32,525 bases of DNA. Origin: an uncultured Clostridia bacterium (lineage in GTDB: Bacteria; Bacillota; Clostridia; TANB77; CAG-508). Made by a program: the position numbers and the translations under genes. Below are positions 1 to 8,181 of the stretch, piece after piece. The DNA is taken from assembly GCA_904384245.1 (NCBI GenBank), contig CAJFJM010000005.1, positions 1 through 32,525 of the forward strand, written 5' to 3'. Numbering within the stretch: the stretch's first letter is position 1; each line of letters starts with the position of its first letter. The notes under the pieces were generated by a model. That model was not told where the DNA came from, searched no databases, and saw only the letters and a program-made list of their open reading frames with translations.

Positions 1-358
1 TTATATTCTTTTCTCCAAGATTTTTATAATTACAGATAAATTTATAACATTCATCAAAATATCTTTTTGTTTCTTCTTCTCTAATTCTATCAAAAAATGC
101 TTGGTCAGATGTAAATATCATTTGGCACATAATTATACTATTACTTCTAAGATGTCCTTGTAAATTATTTTTATTCATATATTTATCAAATTCTTTTGTG
201 TATGTTAGTTCGTTTTTCTTAATATAATAATTCAAATGTGTTTTTGTAGGATCAATATCTTTATTAGTATGATTTTTTGCTTTTCTATCATTGTGAGTTC
301 CTTTTCCATTTATTTCTGCTCGTGTTAATTTCTCATTTCTTACAATAGCATAACTCAT
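1..358 (-). CDS. MobV/Pre-type plasmid relaxase, N-terminal part (runs off window start)
   Basis: This would be the nicking enzyme that starts conjugative mobilisation of small plasmids. The 119 visible residues begin MSYAIVRNEKLTR. They carry the MobV motif I region with His22 in THNDR, then NKDIDPTKTHLNYYI and a downstream TSDQAFF...EEETKRYF block, all at the same spacing as in streptococcal MobM, where His22 is the catalytic residue (family knowledge). The start at 358 is preceded by GGAG nine bases upstream; an in-frame ATG at 373 is the alternative. The frame stays open about 40 codons further upstream, but I do not recognise that part, and it includes one in-frame CGG codon read normally. 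The gene leaves the window at base 1, so completeness is unknown. It implies an integrated or decayed mobilisable element at this edge. Confidence 0.85.
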   Translation of the reverse strand, partial: MSYAIVRNEKLTRAEINGKGTHNDRKAKNHTNKDIDPTKTHLNYYIKKNELTYTKEFDKYMNKNNLQGHLRSNSIIMCQMIFTSDQAFFDRIREEETKRYFDECYKFICNYKNLGEKNI

Positions 359-549
359 ATCGTAACGCTCCATAATATAGTTACAAATCCTTGCAAAATC
401 AGCATTGCCCTTATTCTTTACATATTCCTCAGTAGCGAGTTCTTTGGCTTTCCGTTCAAGTTCAGCAAAAATCAATAAAAATTATTGTAATTTATTTTTT
501 GCTTTGATATAATAATTTTGAAAAAGTATAGTTATTTTATGGAGGAAAA

Positions 550-627
550 ATGGAGAACAATTTATCAAAAGCATATACAGAAATTTTATTGATTCTATCA
601 TATATGGAACAAAAATTTATTAGATAA
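550..627 (+). pseudogene. 25-codon fragment of a small 'LSKAYTE' family protein
   Basis: A strong GGAGG ribosome binding site lies four bases before this ATG, yet the frame closes after 25 codons (MENNLSKAYTEILLILSYME...). From memory, the opening resembles the N-terminus of a small clostridial protein family, the same type as the intact gene at 8181. The next frame is open from 593 onward into the ORF at 653, so a +1 frameshift or a fusion of two broken genes is likely. No CGG codon is involved here, unlike the frameshifts further right. The family match is recall, not a search result. Confidence 0.45.
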
Positions 628-652
628 AGATTTTTTTCAAGAAGTTGAACAA

Positions 653-1258
653 ATGAATGAAAAATATTCTAAAGAAATGGAAAAAAGGTTTATTGGACAA
701 ACACAAGATTATAAAGAAAATGCAGAAAATATTATAGGCAATACTAATGTGAAAAAAATTATATATATGCCATTTACACCAGAATTATTTAGTATAGAGC
801 CTTGTTGTTTATCAGATAAAAATAATAATGGAGAGTTTGCAGTACAATTTACTATTTCAACAGATGAGAAAGAATTTGAAGAAATGTTTGGAATGGAATA
901 TACAGAAGGAATAGAAAGTGTAATACTATTTCACGAAAAAATGCACGCAGATATACCAACAAAAAGCAAAGAAAATTTTAAAAATCCAATGCAAAGAGAA
1001 TTAGATTCACATTTAAAACATACTATTATTGAATTATTGGCAAATGGAGAAATGGGAATAGAAATAGCAAATCATTCAAATTGCTTCCAAAGTGTATTTC
1101 ATACAGGAAAAATAACATATAAAGACAGAGTACTTAAAACGGATGATTTACAAGAGTTAGGAGTGAAAGATAATGAACTCTTACATACAGAGGCAAATGA
1201 AAAAACATGGAACGGAGCAGAAATAAAGATGATTTGGGTATATAAGATAGTAAGATAG
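653..1258 (+). CDS. Hypothetical protein with an HExxH (HEKMH) zincin-like motif
   Basis: I do not recognise the family. The 201-residue product has no signal peptide or membrane segment. Near residue 94 it reads VILFHEKMHADIP, a match to the HExxH zinc-metallopeptidase consensus with hydrophobic residues just before it. About 20-30 residues later, RELDSHLKHTIIELLANGE offers acidic and histidine residues that could supply a third ligand. That is suggestive only: five-residue motifs arise by chance. There is no good ribosome binding site before 653, and the frame is open upstream to 593, so the true protein may start in the fragment at 550 and be frameshifted. It lies beside the relaxase remnant and may be cargo of that element. 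Confidence 0.5.
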   Translation: MNEKYSKEMEKRFIGQTQDYKENAENIIGNTNVKKIIYMPFTPELFSIEPCCLSDKNNNGEFAVQFTISTDEKEFEEMFGMEYTEGIESVILFHEKMHADIPTKSKENFKNPMQRELDSHLKHTIIELLANGEMGIEIANHSNCFQSVFHTGKITYKDRVLKTDDLQELGVKDNELLHTEANEKTWNGAEIKMIWVYKIVR

Positions 1259-1284
1259 TAATGTAAATGTAAAGGGGATATAAA

Positions 1285-2457
1285 ATGAAGAAAAAATTGA
1301 AAATAATAATTCCGATAATTATCATATTTATAGTTATTATTGCTATTGTTATTTATATAATGGTTCAGAATAATAAAATAGAGGAGAATACGAATTATAT
1401 AGATACAGAGAAAAGTAATAATGATACAGAAAAAGAAGCAACTTATTATTATAATGCAGGTGATAGATTTACTTATTATAAAGAAGTTAAAGATGACTAT
1501 TCAGGAGAATATGATATACAATATCTAACATTAGATGCAACAGAAGATATTAGCTCATTTGAGGTATGTGAATATATGAATTATTCAGATTATGTATCAT
1601 ATTGTGAAAAATGGAATTTAAAACAAGCCTATAATTATGAAAATTATCATTATATTATGTTTTCCTATTATGCTACATCAGAATCAGAATATAAAAAAGG
1701 AACAGATTCTATTGAATCTAGGTTGGTAGGATTGAAATATAGTAGTGAAGAAACCTTACTATATATCTGGGATGGAAACATTTCTACTACAGAGGAAGAT
1801 ACTTATGCAGCATATGTCATCATAATTCCTACACGCGAACAAGCAAATACTGTAAATTATGCAAGTTGTATAACTAGTATAGAATATGAAGTCTTATCCC
1901 AATCGACAGATAAGCCAATTATATATCTATATCCAACAAAAGATACAGAAGTTTCTGTAAAACTTGGATATCCTAATAGACTGTTAACCTCATATCCTCA
2001 ATATATAAATGAATGGAAAGTAATAGCTAAAGAAAATGGAGATTTAACAGATTTAGAAACAGGTAGAAATTTATATTCTTTATATTATGAAAGTAGAAAT
2101 ATAGAACATTATCAAGTAGAAAAAGAAGGATTTGTCATTAAAGGAGAAGATAGTGCAGAATTTTTAGAAGAAAAATTAGCAATATTAGGATTAACAGAAA
2201 GAGAAGCAGAAGAATTTATTATATACTGGCTGCCAAAATTAGAAGAAAATGAATATAATTATATAAGATTTGCAAGTGAAGAAGAAATAGAAGAAAATAT
2301 GTCATTAGAGATAAATCCAAATCCAGATACAATTATTAGAGTGGTAATGACATTTAAAGGATTAAAAAATCCAATTGAAGTGAAAGAACAAAAATTAGAG
2401 ACACCAGAAAGAACAGGATTTGTGGCAGTTGAATGGGGCGGAACAGAAATCCAATAG
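1285..2457 (+). CDS. Membrane-anchored conserved hypothetical protein, 390 aa
   Basis: Residues about 7-28 form one hydrophobic segment after MKKKLK, so the protein is probably anchored with its bulk outside; there is no lipobox cysteine. A charged linker (residues 32-50) follows. The first outside domain is rich in Tyr and Glu. The C-terminal half, from about 210 (KPIIYLYPTKDTEVSVKLGYP) to the end (AVEWGGTEIQ), resembles a conserved hypothetical family I recall from Clostridia, with blocks such as GRNLYSLYYES, EEFIIYWLPKLE and NPNPDTIIRV. No catalytic motif is apparent. GGGGAT precedes the ATG by about six bases. It starts 27 bases after the previous ORF, so they may be co-transcribed. Confidence 0.75.
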   Translation: MKKKLKIIIPIIIIFIVIIAIVIYIMVQNNKIEENTNYIDTEKSNNDTEKEATYYYNAGDRFTYYKEVKDDYSGEYDIQYLTLDATEDISSFEVCEYMNYSDYVSYCEKWNLKQAYNYENYHYIMFSYYATSESEYKKGTDSIESRLVGLKYSSEETLLYIWDGNISTTEEDTYAAYVIIIPTREQANTVNYASCITSIEYEVLSQSTDKPIIYLYPTKDTEVSVKLGYPNRLLTSYPQYINEWKVIAKENGDLTDLETGRNLYSLYYESRNIEHYQVEKEGFVIKGEDSAEFLEEKLAILGLTEREAEEFIIYWLPKLEENEYNYIRFASEEEIEENMSLEINPNPDTIIRVVMTFKGLKNPIEVKEQKLETPERTGFVAVEWGGTEIQ

Positions 2458-2470
2458 TGATGATTTGGGG

Positions 2471-2665
2471 ATGGAGAAAAAAAACATCGAACAATTAAAA
2501 AAGTTACGAGAAAATAATAAATAAAATTCTGAACATTCAATAACACCAACTACAATCGAACATGATACACAATGAATAGTATTACAAGAAATAAATAATG
2601 TTGTTCAAGAGATAAAGCAAATACAAAAACAAAAAGTAGAGCAAAAAGGACAAATTTCAAAATGA
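2471..2665 (+). pseudogene. Decayed coiled-coil gene fragment with two in-frame stops
   Basis: Starting at ATG 2471, just after GGGG, one frame reads MEKKNIEQLKKLRENNK, then TAA, about 16 more codons, then TGA, then a Gln/Lys-rich stretch (VQEIKQIQKQKVEQKGQ) to a TGA at 2663. The frame is coherent across both stops, and its composition matches a short coiled-coil protein. This looks like point-mutation decay. The family is not recognised. Confidence 0.4.
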
Positions 2666-2672
2666 TTATAAA

Positions 2673-2990
2673 ATGAATTGGTTATGTTGGAGGAAAACAA
2701 ATGTCAAAACAGATATATCACAAGAAATAGACAAAAAATCAATATCTATAAATGATATTAAAAGAAATATATTGACAAGTAAAATAACTGAATCTGAAAA
2801 AGAACAAAAAGAAGCAGATATTGCTAAAAATCAAAGAAAACGCTTGTTATTCAAAAGGTCTAGAGAAGGAGTAGAGTTATCACAAGAAGAAAGATTAATG
2901 CTAGAAGAGATGGAAAGGCAAAGAATGAAGGCAGAGGATACGTATAAAATAAAAAGAGAAAATGCTAAAAATCAATGGCAACAACATTAA
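2673..2990 (+). CDS. Hypothetical highly charged protein, possibly a gene remnant
   Basis: The frame encodes 105 residues, very rich in Lys, Glu, Arg and Gln, predicted mostly helical (for example SQEERLMLEEMERQRMKAEDTYK). The annotated ATG has no ribosome binding site. The only good one (GGAGG, about 2690) serves an ATG at 2701 in another frame that stops after nine codons. That mismatch suggests another frameshifted remnant of the mobile region. No domain is recognised. Confidence 0.35.
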   Translation: MNWLCWRKTNVKTDISQEIDKKSISINDIKRNILTSKITESEKEQKEADIAKNQRKRLLFKRSREGVELSQEERLMLEEMERQRMKAEDTYKIKRENAKNQWQQH

Positions 2991-3077
2991 ACACGAATAC
3001 CATAAGTTGATTTTTAATAATGATTCTGCTATACTCTATTAGAAACAAGTAAAATCTTACATTTTGGAGGTATTGTT

Positions 3078-3326
3078 ATGGTAGCAATAAATATTTCTAA
3101 AGTTTTTCGGACAAAAATTGATGAAGGAATTTACAGTTTTGATATAATAGCTGTAAGGTTATCAAATCTTCATTCTTCGTTGATAGGTTACTGCATTGTA
3201 AATACAATAAAGGAGTCTTTTATTGTAGAATTAAATGAAAGTATTGGATTATCAAAGGAACAAATGAAAGAAATAGGTGAAAAAGCTTTAGATGATTCAA
3301 AAAACATGGAAAGTACCATTTTTTAA
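3078..3326 (+). CDS. Small hypothetical protein, 82 aa
   Basis: A strong GGAGG lies seven bases before the ATG, and the coding frame is clean. The product begins MVAINISKVFRTKIDEGIYSF and shows no signal peptide, membrane segment or known motif. Codon 11 is an in-frame CGG that must be read as an ordinary sense codon here, because the +1 frame closes within a dozen codons. This is the one intact gene of the window with an in-frame CGG, and it matters for the recoding hypothesis below. It sits next to mobile-element debris, so it may be a recent arrival. A hairpin follows at 3337. Confidence 0.6.
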   Translation: MVAINISKVFRTKIDEGIYSFDIIAVRLSNLHSSLIGYCIVNTIKESFIVELNESIGLSKEQMKEIGEKALDDSKNMESTIF

Positions 3327-3336
3327 CAACTCAATA

Positions 3337-3355
3337 GGCGTTCAAATTGAACGCC
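3337..3355. terminator. Short GC-rich hairpin, possible terminator
   Basis: The arms GGCGTTC and GAACGCC are perfectly complementary around a short AT loop, 10 bases after the stop of the 82-aa gene and upstream of the converging HxlR gene. The T-run afterwards is poor on both strands, so termination is only inferred. Confidence 0.45.
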
Positions 3356-3409
3356 TTAAAACATATAAAAAATTTATGAAACTAAATTATTCTAACTTCT
3401 ATTTCTAAT

Positions 3410-3730
3410 CTATTTTTGTTTCTCTCGATATTCATTCCCCCAATCAACCATCGAATCCAAAATAGGTTTTAAACTCCATCCAGTTTCAGTCAAAGAATAT
3501 TCAACTCTAGGAGGTACTTCTGCATAAACTTTTCTTTTAACAAGTCCAGATGCTTCCATTTGTCTTAGATTGTTTGTTAGAACTTTTTGAGTAATACTAT
3601 TTAAAGATTTTTTTAATTCTCCAAATCTTTTCGTACCTGTAAGTAAATCTCTAATAATTAAAACTTTCCATTTATCTCCAATTAACCCCATTGTTATTTC
3701 AACAGGACAAGCTGGTAAATCTTTTTTCAT
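3410..3730 (-). CDS. HxlR-family winged-helix transcriptional regulator
   Basis: This is a DNA-binding regulator of the HxlR/YodB type. The sequence shows the family signature: CPVEITMGLIGDKWKVLIIRDLL (helix 1-2, with the conserved N-terminal Cys8), then FGELKKSLNSITQKVLTNNLRQMEASGLV (helix-turn-helix), then the wing ending EVPPRVEYSLTETG. Several members sense thiol-reactive or oxidising compounds through that cysteine (family knowledge). I place the start at 3730 rather than 3745 because GGAG lies nine bases upstream of ATG 3730 and the protein then opens MKKDLPACP as usual. It is divergent from the gene at 3877 with a palindrome between them, the common layout for regulator and target. Confidence 0.9.
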   Translation of the reverse strand: MKKDLPACPVEITMGLIGDKWKVLIIRDLLTGTKRFGELKKSLNSITQKVLTNNLRQMEASGLVKRKVYAEVPPRVEYSLTETGWSLKPILDSMVDWGNEYREKQK

Positions 3731-3808
3731 AAATATCAACTCCATTTTTTCTTTAAGTATATCAAAATATAATAAAAATGTAAATAAAAATCCTTTAGAA
3801 AGTCAACA

Positions 3809-3830
3809 ATAGTATCAGTTGAGATACTAT
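3809..3830. promoter_or_regulatory. Candidate HxlR operator (8-bp inverted repeat)
   Basis: ATAGTATC and GATACTAT form a perfect 8-bp inverted repeat with a 6-base spacer, centrally placed between the divergent HxlR gene and the gene at 3877. A second, imperfect inverted repeat (TACTTTAC ... GTAAGGGTA, about 3847-3871) lies just before the 3877 start. HxlR dimers bind such palindromes (family knowledge). Confidence 0.55.
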
Positions 3831-3876
3831 ATTACTTTAAAGTGCCTACTTTACAAAAGAATGTAAGGGTAGTAGA

Positions 3877-4730
3877 ATGAAAACAGTTAAATGTGATATC
3901 ACTTTATTAGAAAAGGAAAGGAATGATAGTAAAATGGAAAAAACAAAAATAAATTTAAAAAAGGGTTTAGTAGAAGTTTATAATTTTGGAGAGATTAAAT
4001 TACATTGTTATCAAACTAATGATTTAATGAGTGATGAAAGCTATATTTTAGAAAATCAAGAGAACTTATTACTAGTTGAATTTCCAGCATTTTATGATAA
4101 TTTAGAAGAATTTGAATCATATGTAAAAGGAATTGGAAAAACAATAGTAGGAAAAGTATTTTCTGATCATCCAAATGGAGGAACAATTTTTCAAGATGTA
4201 AAAGGATATGCTTCTGAAGGTACTATAAAATCTATGAAAGAAGGAACAATACATGGATTAGTAACAGGTTTTGAAACATCATTTGGAGGAGCTTTTGCAA
4301 AGGAATATCATAAAATTACAGTGTTTTAAAGGATAAAAATGTAAATATAGGAGGTTTTGAACTTAATATTACATATCATGATGAAAATATAGAAATTGAA
4401 TTTCCTCAAATAGGATGTGTATATACACATATGTTAGGGCATGATTGTCATTCAATAGTAGCAGGTGAAGGTCATGCAGATGCTATAATTGCACAGTTAA
4501 ATAGTTATAAACAAAAGGGATATAAATTGATTTTATCAAGTCATTATACACCAGAAACTTTGGAAGATGTGGATACAAAAATTGCATATCTTGAAGAATT
4601 GAAAAAAATTGCTAGAGAATGTTCAAATAAAGAAGAATTTAAAGATAGAGTTAAAGAAAGATTTTCAGAATATAGTGGTCTAAATTATTTAGATATGACA
4701 GCAGATTTTTTCTTTCCTAGCAATAAATAA
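3877..4730 (+). pseudogene. MBL-fold-like metallo-hydrolase homologue, -1 frameshift in a T-run
   Basis: Two frames make one protein of about 284 residues: 3877-4329 ends ...YHKITVF-stop, and the next frame resumes LKDKNVNIGGFELNITYHDENIEIEFP and runs to 4730 with TADFFFP near its end. One extra T in the TTTT run at about 4324 would join them. The layout (opening sheet region, SDHPNGG, HDCHSIVAGEGHADAI, LILSSHYTPET) resembles metallo-beta-lactamase-like proteins that keep only part of the metal ligand set. I am unsure of the enzyme. The upstream palindrome and divergent HxlR gene suggest it is the regulated target. The break may be real, a phase-variable tract, or an assembly error in a homopolymer. 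Confidence 0.6.
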
Positions 4731-4748
4731 TATTTAATATTTATTTAG

Positions 4749-4786
4749 AAGTCACGATGGTATTTTATAACATATGTGGCTTTTTC
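4749..4786 (+). terminator. Weak terminator-like hairpin
   Basis: AAGTCAC pairs with GTGGCTT (one wobble) around a loop of about 20 bases, followed by TTTTCT, 20 bases after the 4730 stop. Confidence 0.4.
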
Positions 4787-4861
4787 TAAATTTGTTATTA
4801 TTCACTGTTATAAATAGTCTGCTTTCCAAAATTTGTTACGATTCGTTGGTTAAAATTAACC

Positions 4862-4906
4862 GCCTCGAAGAGAAGTTATAATATAATTTTTCTTTGAGGC
4901 TTTTCT
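4862..4906 (+). terminator. Rho-independent terminator or attenuator
   Basis: A 13-bp stem (GCCTCGAAGAGAA with TTTTCTTTGAGGC, two wobbles) encloses a 13-base AT loop and is followed by TTTTCT. It is the strongest hairpin of the 515-base gap between 4730 and 5246. No gene reads directly into it except the one ending at 4730. The rest of the gap holds only AT-rich sequence and the promoter at 5021. Confidence 0.6.
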
Positions 4907-5020
4907 ATAAGAATGTAAATTGTAATAAAATATTTGCAGTTAAATAAGGTTTACAAATAAGCCATTCAAAACGAAGAATGCACATAAAATTTAATAAAAT
5001 AAAAAAATTGAGAAAAGGTA

Positions 5021-5055
5021 TTGACTTAAAGTAAGCTCTAAGTGATATATATAAT
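5021..5055 (+). promoter_or_regulatory. MerR-type promoter with 19-bp spacer
   Basis: TTGACT (5021-5026) and TATATA (5046-5051) are separated by 19 bases instead of 17. The spacer holds an imperfect dyad, CTTAAAG (5025-5031) and CTCTAAG (5036-5042). Overlong spacers with a dyad are the hallmark of promoters untwisted by MerR-family activators (family knowledge). The next gene downstream is the DUF362 gene at 5246. No MerR-family gene is in the window. Confidence 0.6.
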
Positions 5056-5245
5056 TAAGAAATTATTTTAAAAGAAAATCTTTATAATTAAAAAATATGT
5101 GCACAAATATAAAAAAATATATGCACTAATATATAAATAAAAAAAGTGATAGACATAAAGGTATATATTATTATAAAAACAAATAAAAAAATTATTATTT
5201 TTAGTTTTTTAGTAAAGAATAAATATAAGAAAGGAAGATGAAAAA

Positions 5246-6127
5246 ATGGAAAAATCAAAAGTTTATTTTACAAAGGAGATAACTCCAGAAAGTTTAATTA
5301 AAATTTATGAAGCATTAGGAAAAGATTTAAAAGGAAAAGTTGCAGTTAAAATATCAACAGGAGAACCAGGAGGACACAATTTTTTAAATCCTAATCTAAT
5401 TAAAGATTTAGTAACAAAACTAAATAGTACAATTGTTGAATGTAATACTGCATATAGTGGAAGAAGAAGTAGCACAGAAGAGCATTGGAAAGCAATAAAA
5501 GAACATGGATTCTTAGATATTGCAAAAGTAGATATAATGGATGAAGAAGGAGATATGCCAATACCAGTAGAAAATGGATTTCATCTAAAAGAAAATTATG
5601 TAGGAGCACATTTAAAAAATTATGATTCAATGCTTATGTTATCACATTTTAAAGGTCATGCTATGGGAGGATTTGGAGGAGCACTAAAGAATATGTCAAT
5701 AGGTATTGGTTCTTCTAATGGTAAGGCATGGATTCATACAGCAGCAAAAACAAAAAATCCAGCAGAATTATGGGATAATTTACCAGAGCAAGATGATTTC
5801 TTAGAATCTATGGCAGATGCTTGTAAAGGAGTTATGGACTTTATGGGAAGAGATAATATCCTTTATATAAATTTAGCAAATAATTTGTCAGTAGATTGTG
5901 ATTGTGATTCAAATCCACATGCACCAGAAATGGCTGATTTAGGAATATTTGCGTCAACAGACCCAGTAGCTCTTGATTAAGCATGTTATGATGCAGTAGT
6001 GAATGCAGATGATGAAGGAAAAGCAGCTTTAATAGAAAGAATGGATTCAAGACATGGAATACACACAGTTGAAGCAGCAAATCAATTAGGACTTGGAAGT
6101 AGAGAATATGAAATAGTAAATATATAA
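5246..6127 (+). pseudogene. DUF362 (Fe-S cluster-type) protein gene interrupted by a TAA codon
   Basis: The gene reads as a DUF362 protein: KVYFTKEITPESLIKIYEALG, GEPGGHNFLNP, MLMLSHFKGHAMGGFGGALKN, DCDCDSNPHAPEM and STDPVALD. At 5978 a TAA replaces a codon inside the conserved VALDxACYD block, and the frame then continues for about 49 codons (ACYDAVVNADDEGKAAL... REYEIVNI) to TAA at 6125. A single C-to-T change (CAA to TAA) would explain it. AAGGAAG lies before the ATG. The family is thought to bind Fe-S clusters or act in electron transfer, but no precise reaction is assigned. A further in-frame stretch (6131-6184) may be an old C-terminal tail. Confidence 0.75.
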
Positions 6128-6205
6128 TGAATGGAAAGTGCTCCAAGTGAGGTAGAAAGTTGGTTACAAGAAATTTATAATTAAGAAAAACGGAGAAAGA
6201 AAAAA

Positions 6206-6252
6206 TGCCCCCAATTATTAAACAAAAAGCTTAATAATTTGGGGGTATTGTT
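6206..6252 (+). terminator. Strong rho-independent terminator
   Basis: CCCCCAATTATTAA pairs with TTAATAATTTGGGGG (one bulge), followed by a T-rich tail, right after the DUF362 gene. Confidence 0.8.
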
Positions 6253-6439
6253 TAATTATATTTCCGTTTTCCATAAATAAAATGATATCAGTATCGCGAA
6301 TTATAGAGAGACAATGTGAGATAACGAAAATTGTGACGTGATTAAGTTTTTTCAAAAAAATGGGCTTTTTTTGAAAATGTTATGTTATAATATTAGTATG
6401 TTTAACTAAAAAATAAATAAAAATTAAAGGAGGCTATAT

Positions 6440-6481
6440 ATGGAAGAGGATGTTATTCAAGTAAGATATATAGGAAAATAA
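6440..6481 (+). CDS. 13-codon leader-type ORF
   Basis: AAAGGAGG lies seven bases before an ATG that encodes only MEEDVIQVRYIGK, followed by TAA. TATAAT occurs at 6386, downstream of a 12-bp poly-T/poly-A hairpin (6347-6376). The ribosome site is better than that of the next gene at 6535, so this may be a translated leader peptide or the remnant of a lost gene. Confidence 0.35.
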   Translation: MEEDVIQVRYIGK

Positions 6482-6534
6482 CTTAGAAAAAGAAAAACTT
6501 TAGTTTAAAATTATTAAAAGGAGTAAAAAATGTT

Positions 6535-8181
6535 ATGGAAGATATAACTATAGGAAAAGTACCAACAGCATATTTAAGTTCTAAAGAATACAAGAATAGC
6601 ATGATTATAGATAAAAATTGGATGAAAGAATATATAAGAAAAAATGGTAGAAAAATAATAATTCCACAAAATGCAAAAAAAATTGATTTGAATTGGAATG
6701 AAATACTACAAGATTTTCATGAAGATGATGTAGAAATAGAATTATATTTTGAAAAAGATTCTCAACTCGAAGAAATAAGCGATTCAGCTTTTTGGGGATG
6801 TAATATTATCAATAAAGTTACATTACCTGATAGTTTAAAAAAACTAGGAAATTATGCTTTTTATGGTTATCCTGTACGAATAAATTTATCAGAAAAATCA
6901 GAGTTGGAAACATGCAAAAATAATGTAATATATTATGGAGAAGAAGAAATTGTACTCCCTAAGAAATTACAAAGGTTAGATATTCAAAATGAAACAATTA
7001 AAAAAATTACTATTCCAAAAGATTCATGCGTTAAAATACTTTGTATATCAGGAAACATGAAAGAGATAGAACTTAGTGATGGTTATAAAATAGTTGTAGA
7101 TGAAAATGAAAGTATATATCAATTTGAAAATACAGAAAAACGATATAATATTATTACTATTAATAGTGAAAATGGCGATATAGATTATATATCTTTTGAT
7201 AAAGAAACAAAAGAAAAAAAATTTAATAAAAAGATTATAAATGAAGATAAAGTAGGAGAATTAGCGGTTATACAATATGAATCTATATGGGATGTTAATA
7301 TTGAAGAGTTAAAAGAATTAAAAAGTGAAACCATGGTTTATTTACAAAGAGATAATACAATTCGTGAATATGATTGCTTTTCTCAAAATGGAATAAGAAA
7401 AGGTGCAATATATAAACTTGATGAAATTCAGCAGATTAGAGAAATATTAAAAGAAATACTAAGTGAAATTAATATTCTTCCGCAAAATGTAAAAGATAGA
7501 GAAAAAATAATATATTCTCAAATTATTCAAAGCTTAACTGGATATATGAAATATGACTATGAAACTAGTGATATTATTGAACATGAACAAGATTATGTTA
7601 ATGAAAATAACGAAGAAAAAGTGGACAAATCTCAAAATTTAAAGGGACTATTAGAAAAAAAGACGGTATGTAAAGGATTTTCAACTATAATACAAGCATT
7701 AGCAGAATATTATGGATTAAAGTGTGAAGTAATAAGAAATGATACGCATGCATGGAATTATATTGAATTAGATGGTGAAAAATATGAAGACGACTTTACT
7801 TGGTATCAAGACGATTTGAATACATCAAATATTATTGGTATAAATACATTTTTAAAGGGAAAAGACAAAAATGATAAAAGAGAGTTTTCTAGATTAGAAC
7901 ATCATCAAATTGAAAATGAAATTATATTGTCACCAAGTATTTCAAAAGAAGAAAGATTTAATTTATTAACAACAGATTGGAAAAGTATAGAAGATTGGGA
8001 TAATATAAATTTGAATAAGAAAATAGAAAATGAGGATTTTATTAAAGAAATAGAAAATTTTGTTATGAGTAGAAAATCAATTTTATTGCAAATTATTAAG
8101 AAAAAAACAAATAGTAAAATTTCTAGTATTAAATCTTTTATAGATAAAGTTGTGAAAGGATTAAATATAGGTGAAAGATAA
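6535..8181 (+). CDS. Cytoplasmic LRR (BspA-like) protein with transglutaminase-like domain
   Basis: The 548-residue protein has no signal peptide. Residues about 65-130 look like BspA-type leucine-rich repeats (LEEISDSAFWGCNIINKVTLPDSLKKLGNYAFYG). The C-terminal half contains a transglutaminase-like cysteine-protease fold: Cys379 in TVCKGFSTIIQALAEYYGL, His405 in NDTHAWN, and Asp419/420 before FTW, the expected Cys-His-Asp order and spacing. This superfamily includes peptidases, amidases and crosslinking enzymes (family knowledge), so the substrate is open. AAAAGGAG lies about 12 bases upstream. The stop overlaps the next start (TAATG), so the two genes are translationally coupled. Confidence 0.8.
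   Translation: MEDITIGKVPTAYLSSKEYKNSMIIDKNWMKEYIRKNGRKIIIPQNAKKIDLNWNEILQDFHEDDVEIELYFEKDSQLEEISDSAFWGCNIINKVTLPDSLKKLGNYAFYGYPVRINLSEKSELETCKNNVIYYGEEEIVLPKKLQRLDIQNETIKKITIPKDSCVKILCISGNMKEIELSDGYKIVVDENESIYQFENTEKRYNIITINSENGDIDYISFDKETKEKKFNKKIINEDKVGELAVIQYESIWDVNIEELKELKSETMVYLQRDNTIREYDCFSQNGIRKGAIYKLDEIQQIREILKEILSEINILPQNVKDREKIIYSQIIQSLTGYMKYDYETSDIIEHEQDYVNENNEEKVDKSQNLKGLLEKKTVCKGFSTIIQALAEYYGLKCEVIRNDTHAWNYIELDGEKYEDDFTWYQDDLNTSNIIGINTFLKGKDKNDKREFSRLEHHQIENEIILSPSISKEERFNLLTTDWKSIEDWDNINLNKKIENEDFIKEIENFVMSRKSILLQIIKKKTNSKISSIKSFIDKVVKGLNIGER

Noticed and set aside
2471..2665. Stop-codon reassignment (TGA or TAA as sense) to rescue the interrupted genes
   Set aside because: Both TAA and TGA would need reassignment, yet intact genes here end normally on TAA, TGA and TAG at expected lengths.
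3877..4730. Including the MBL-like frameshift in the CGG recoding set
   Set aside because: It is a -1 event in a T-run without CGG, so it has a different cause.
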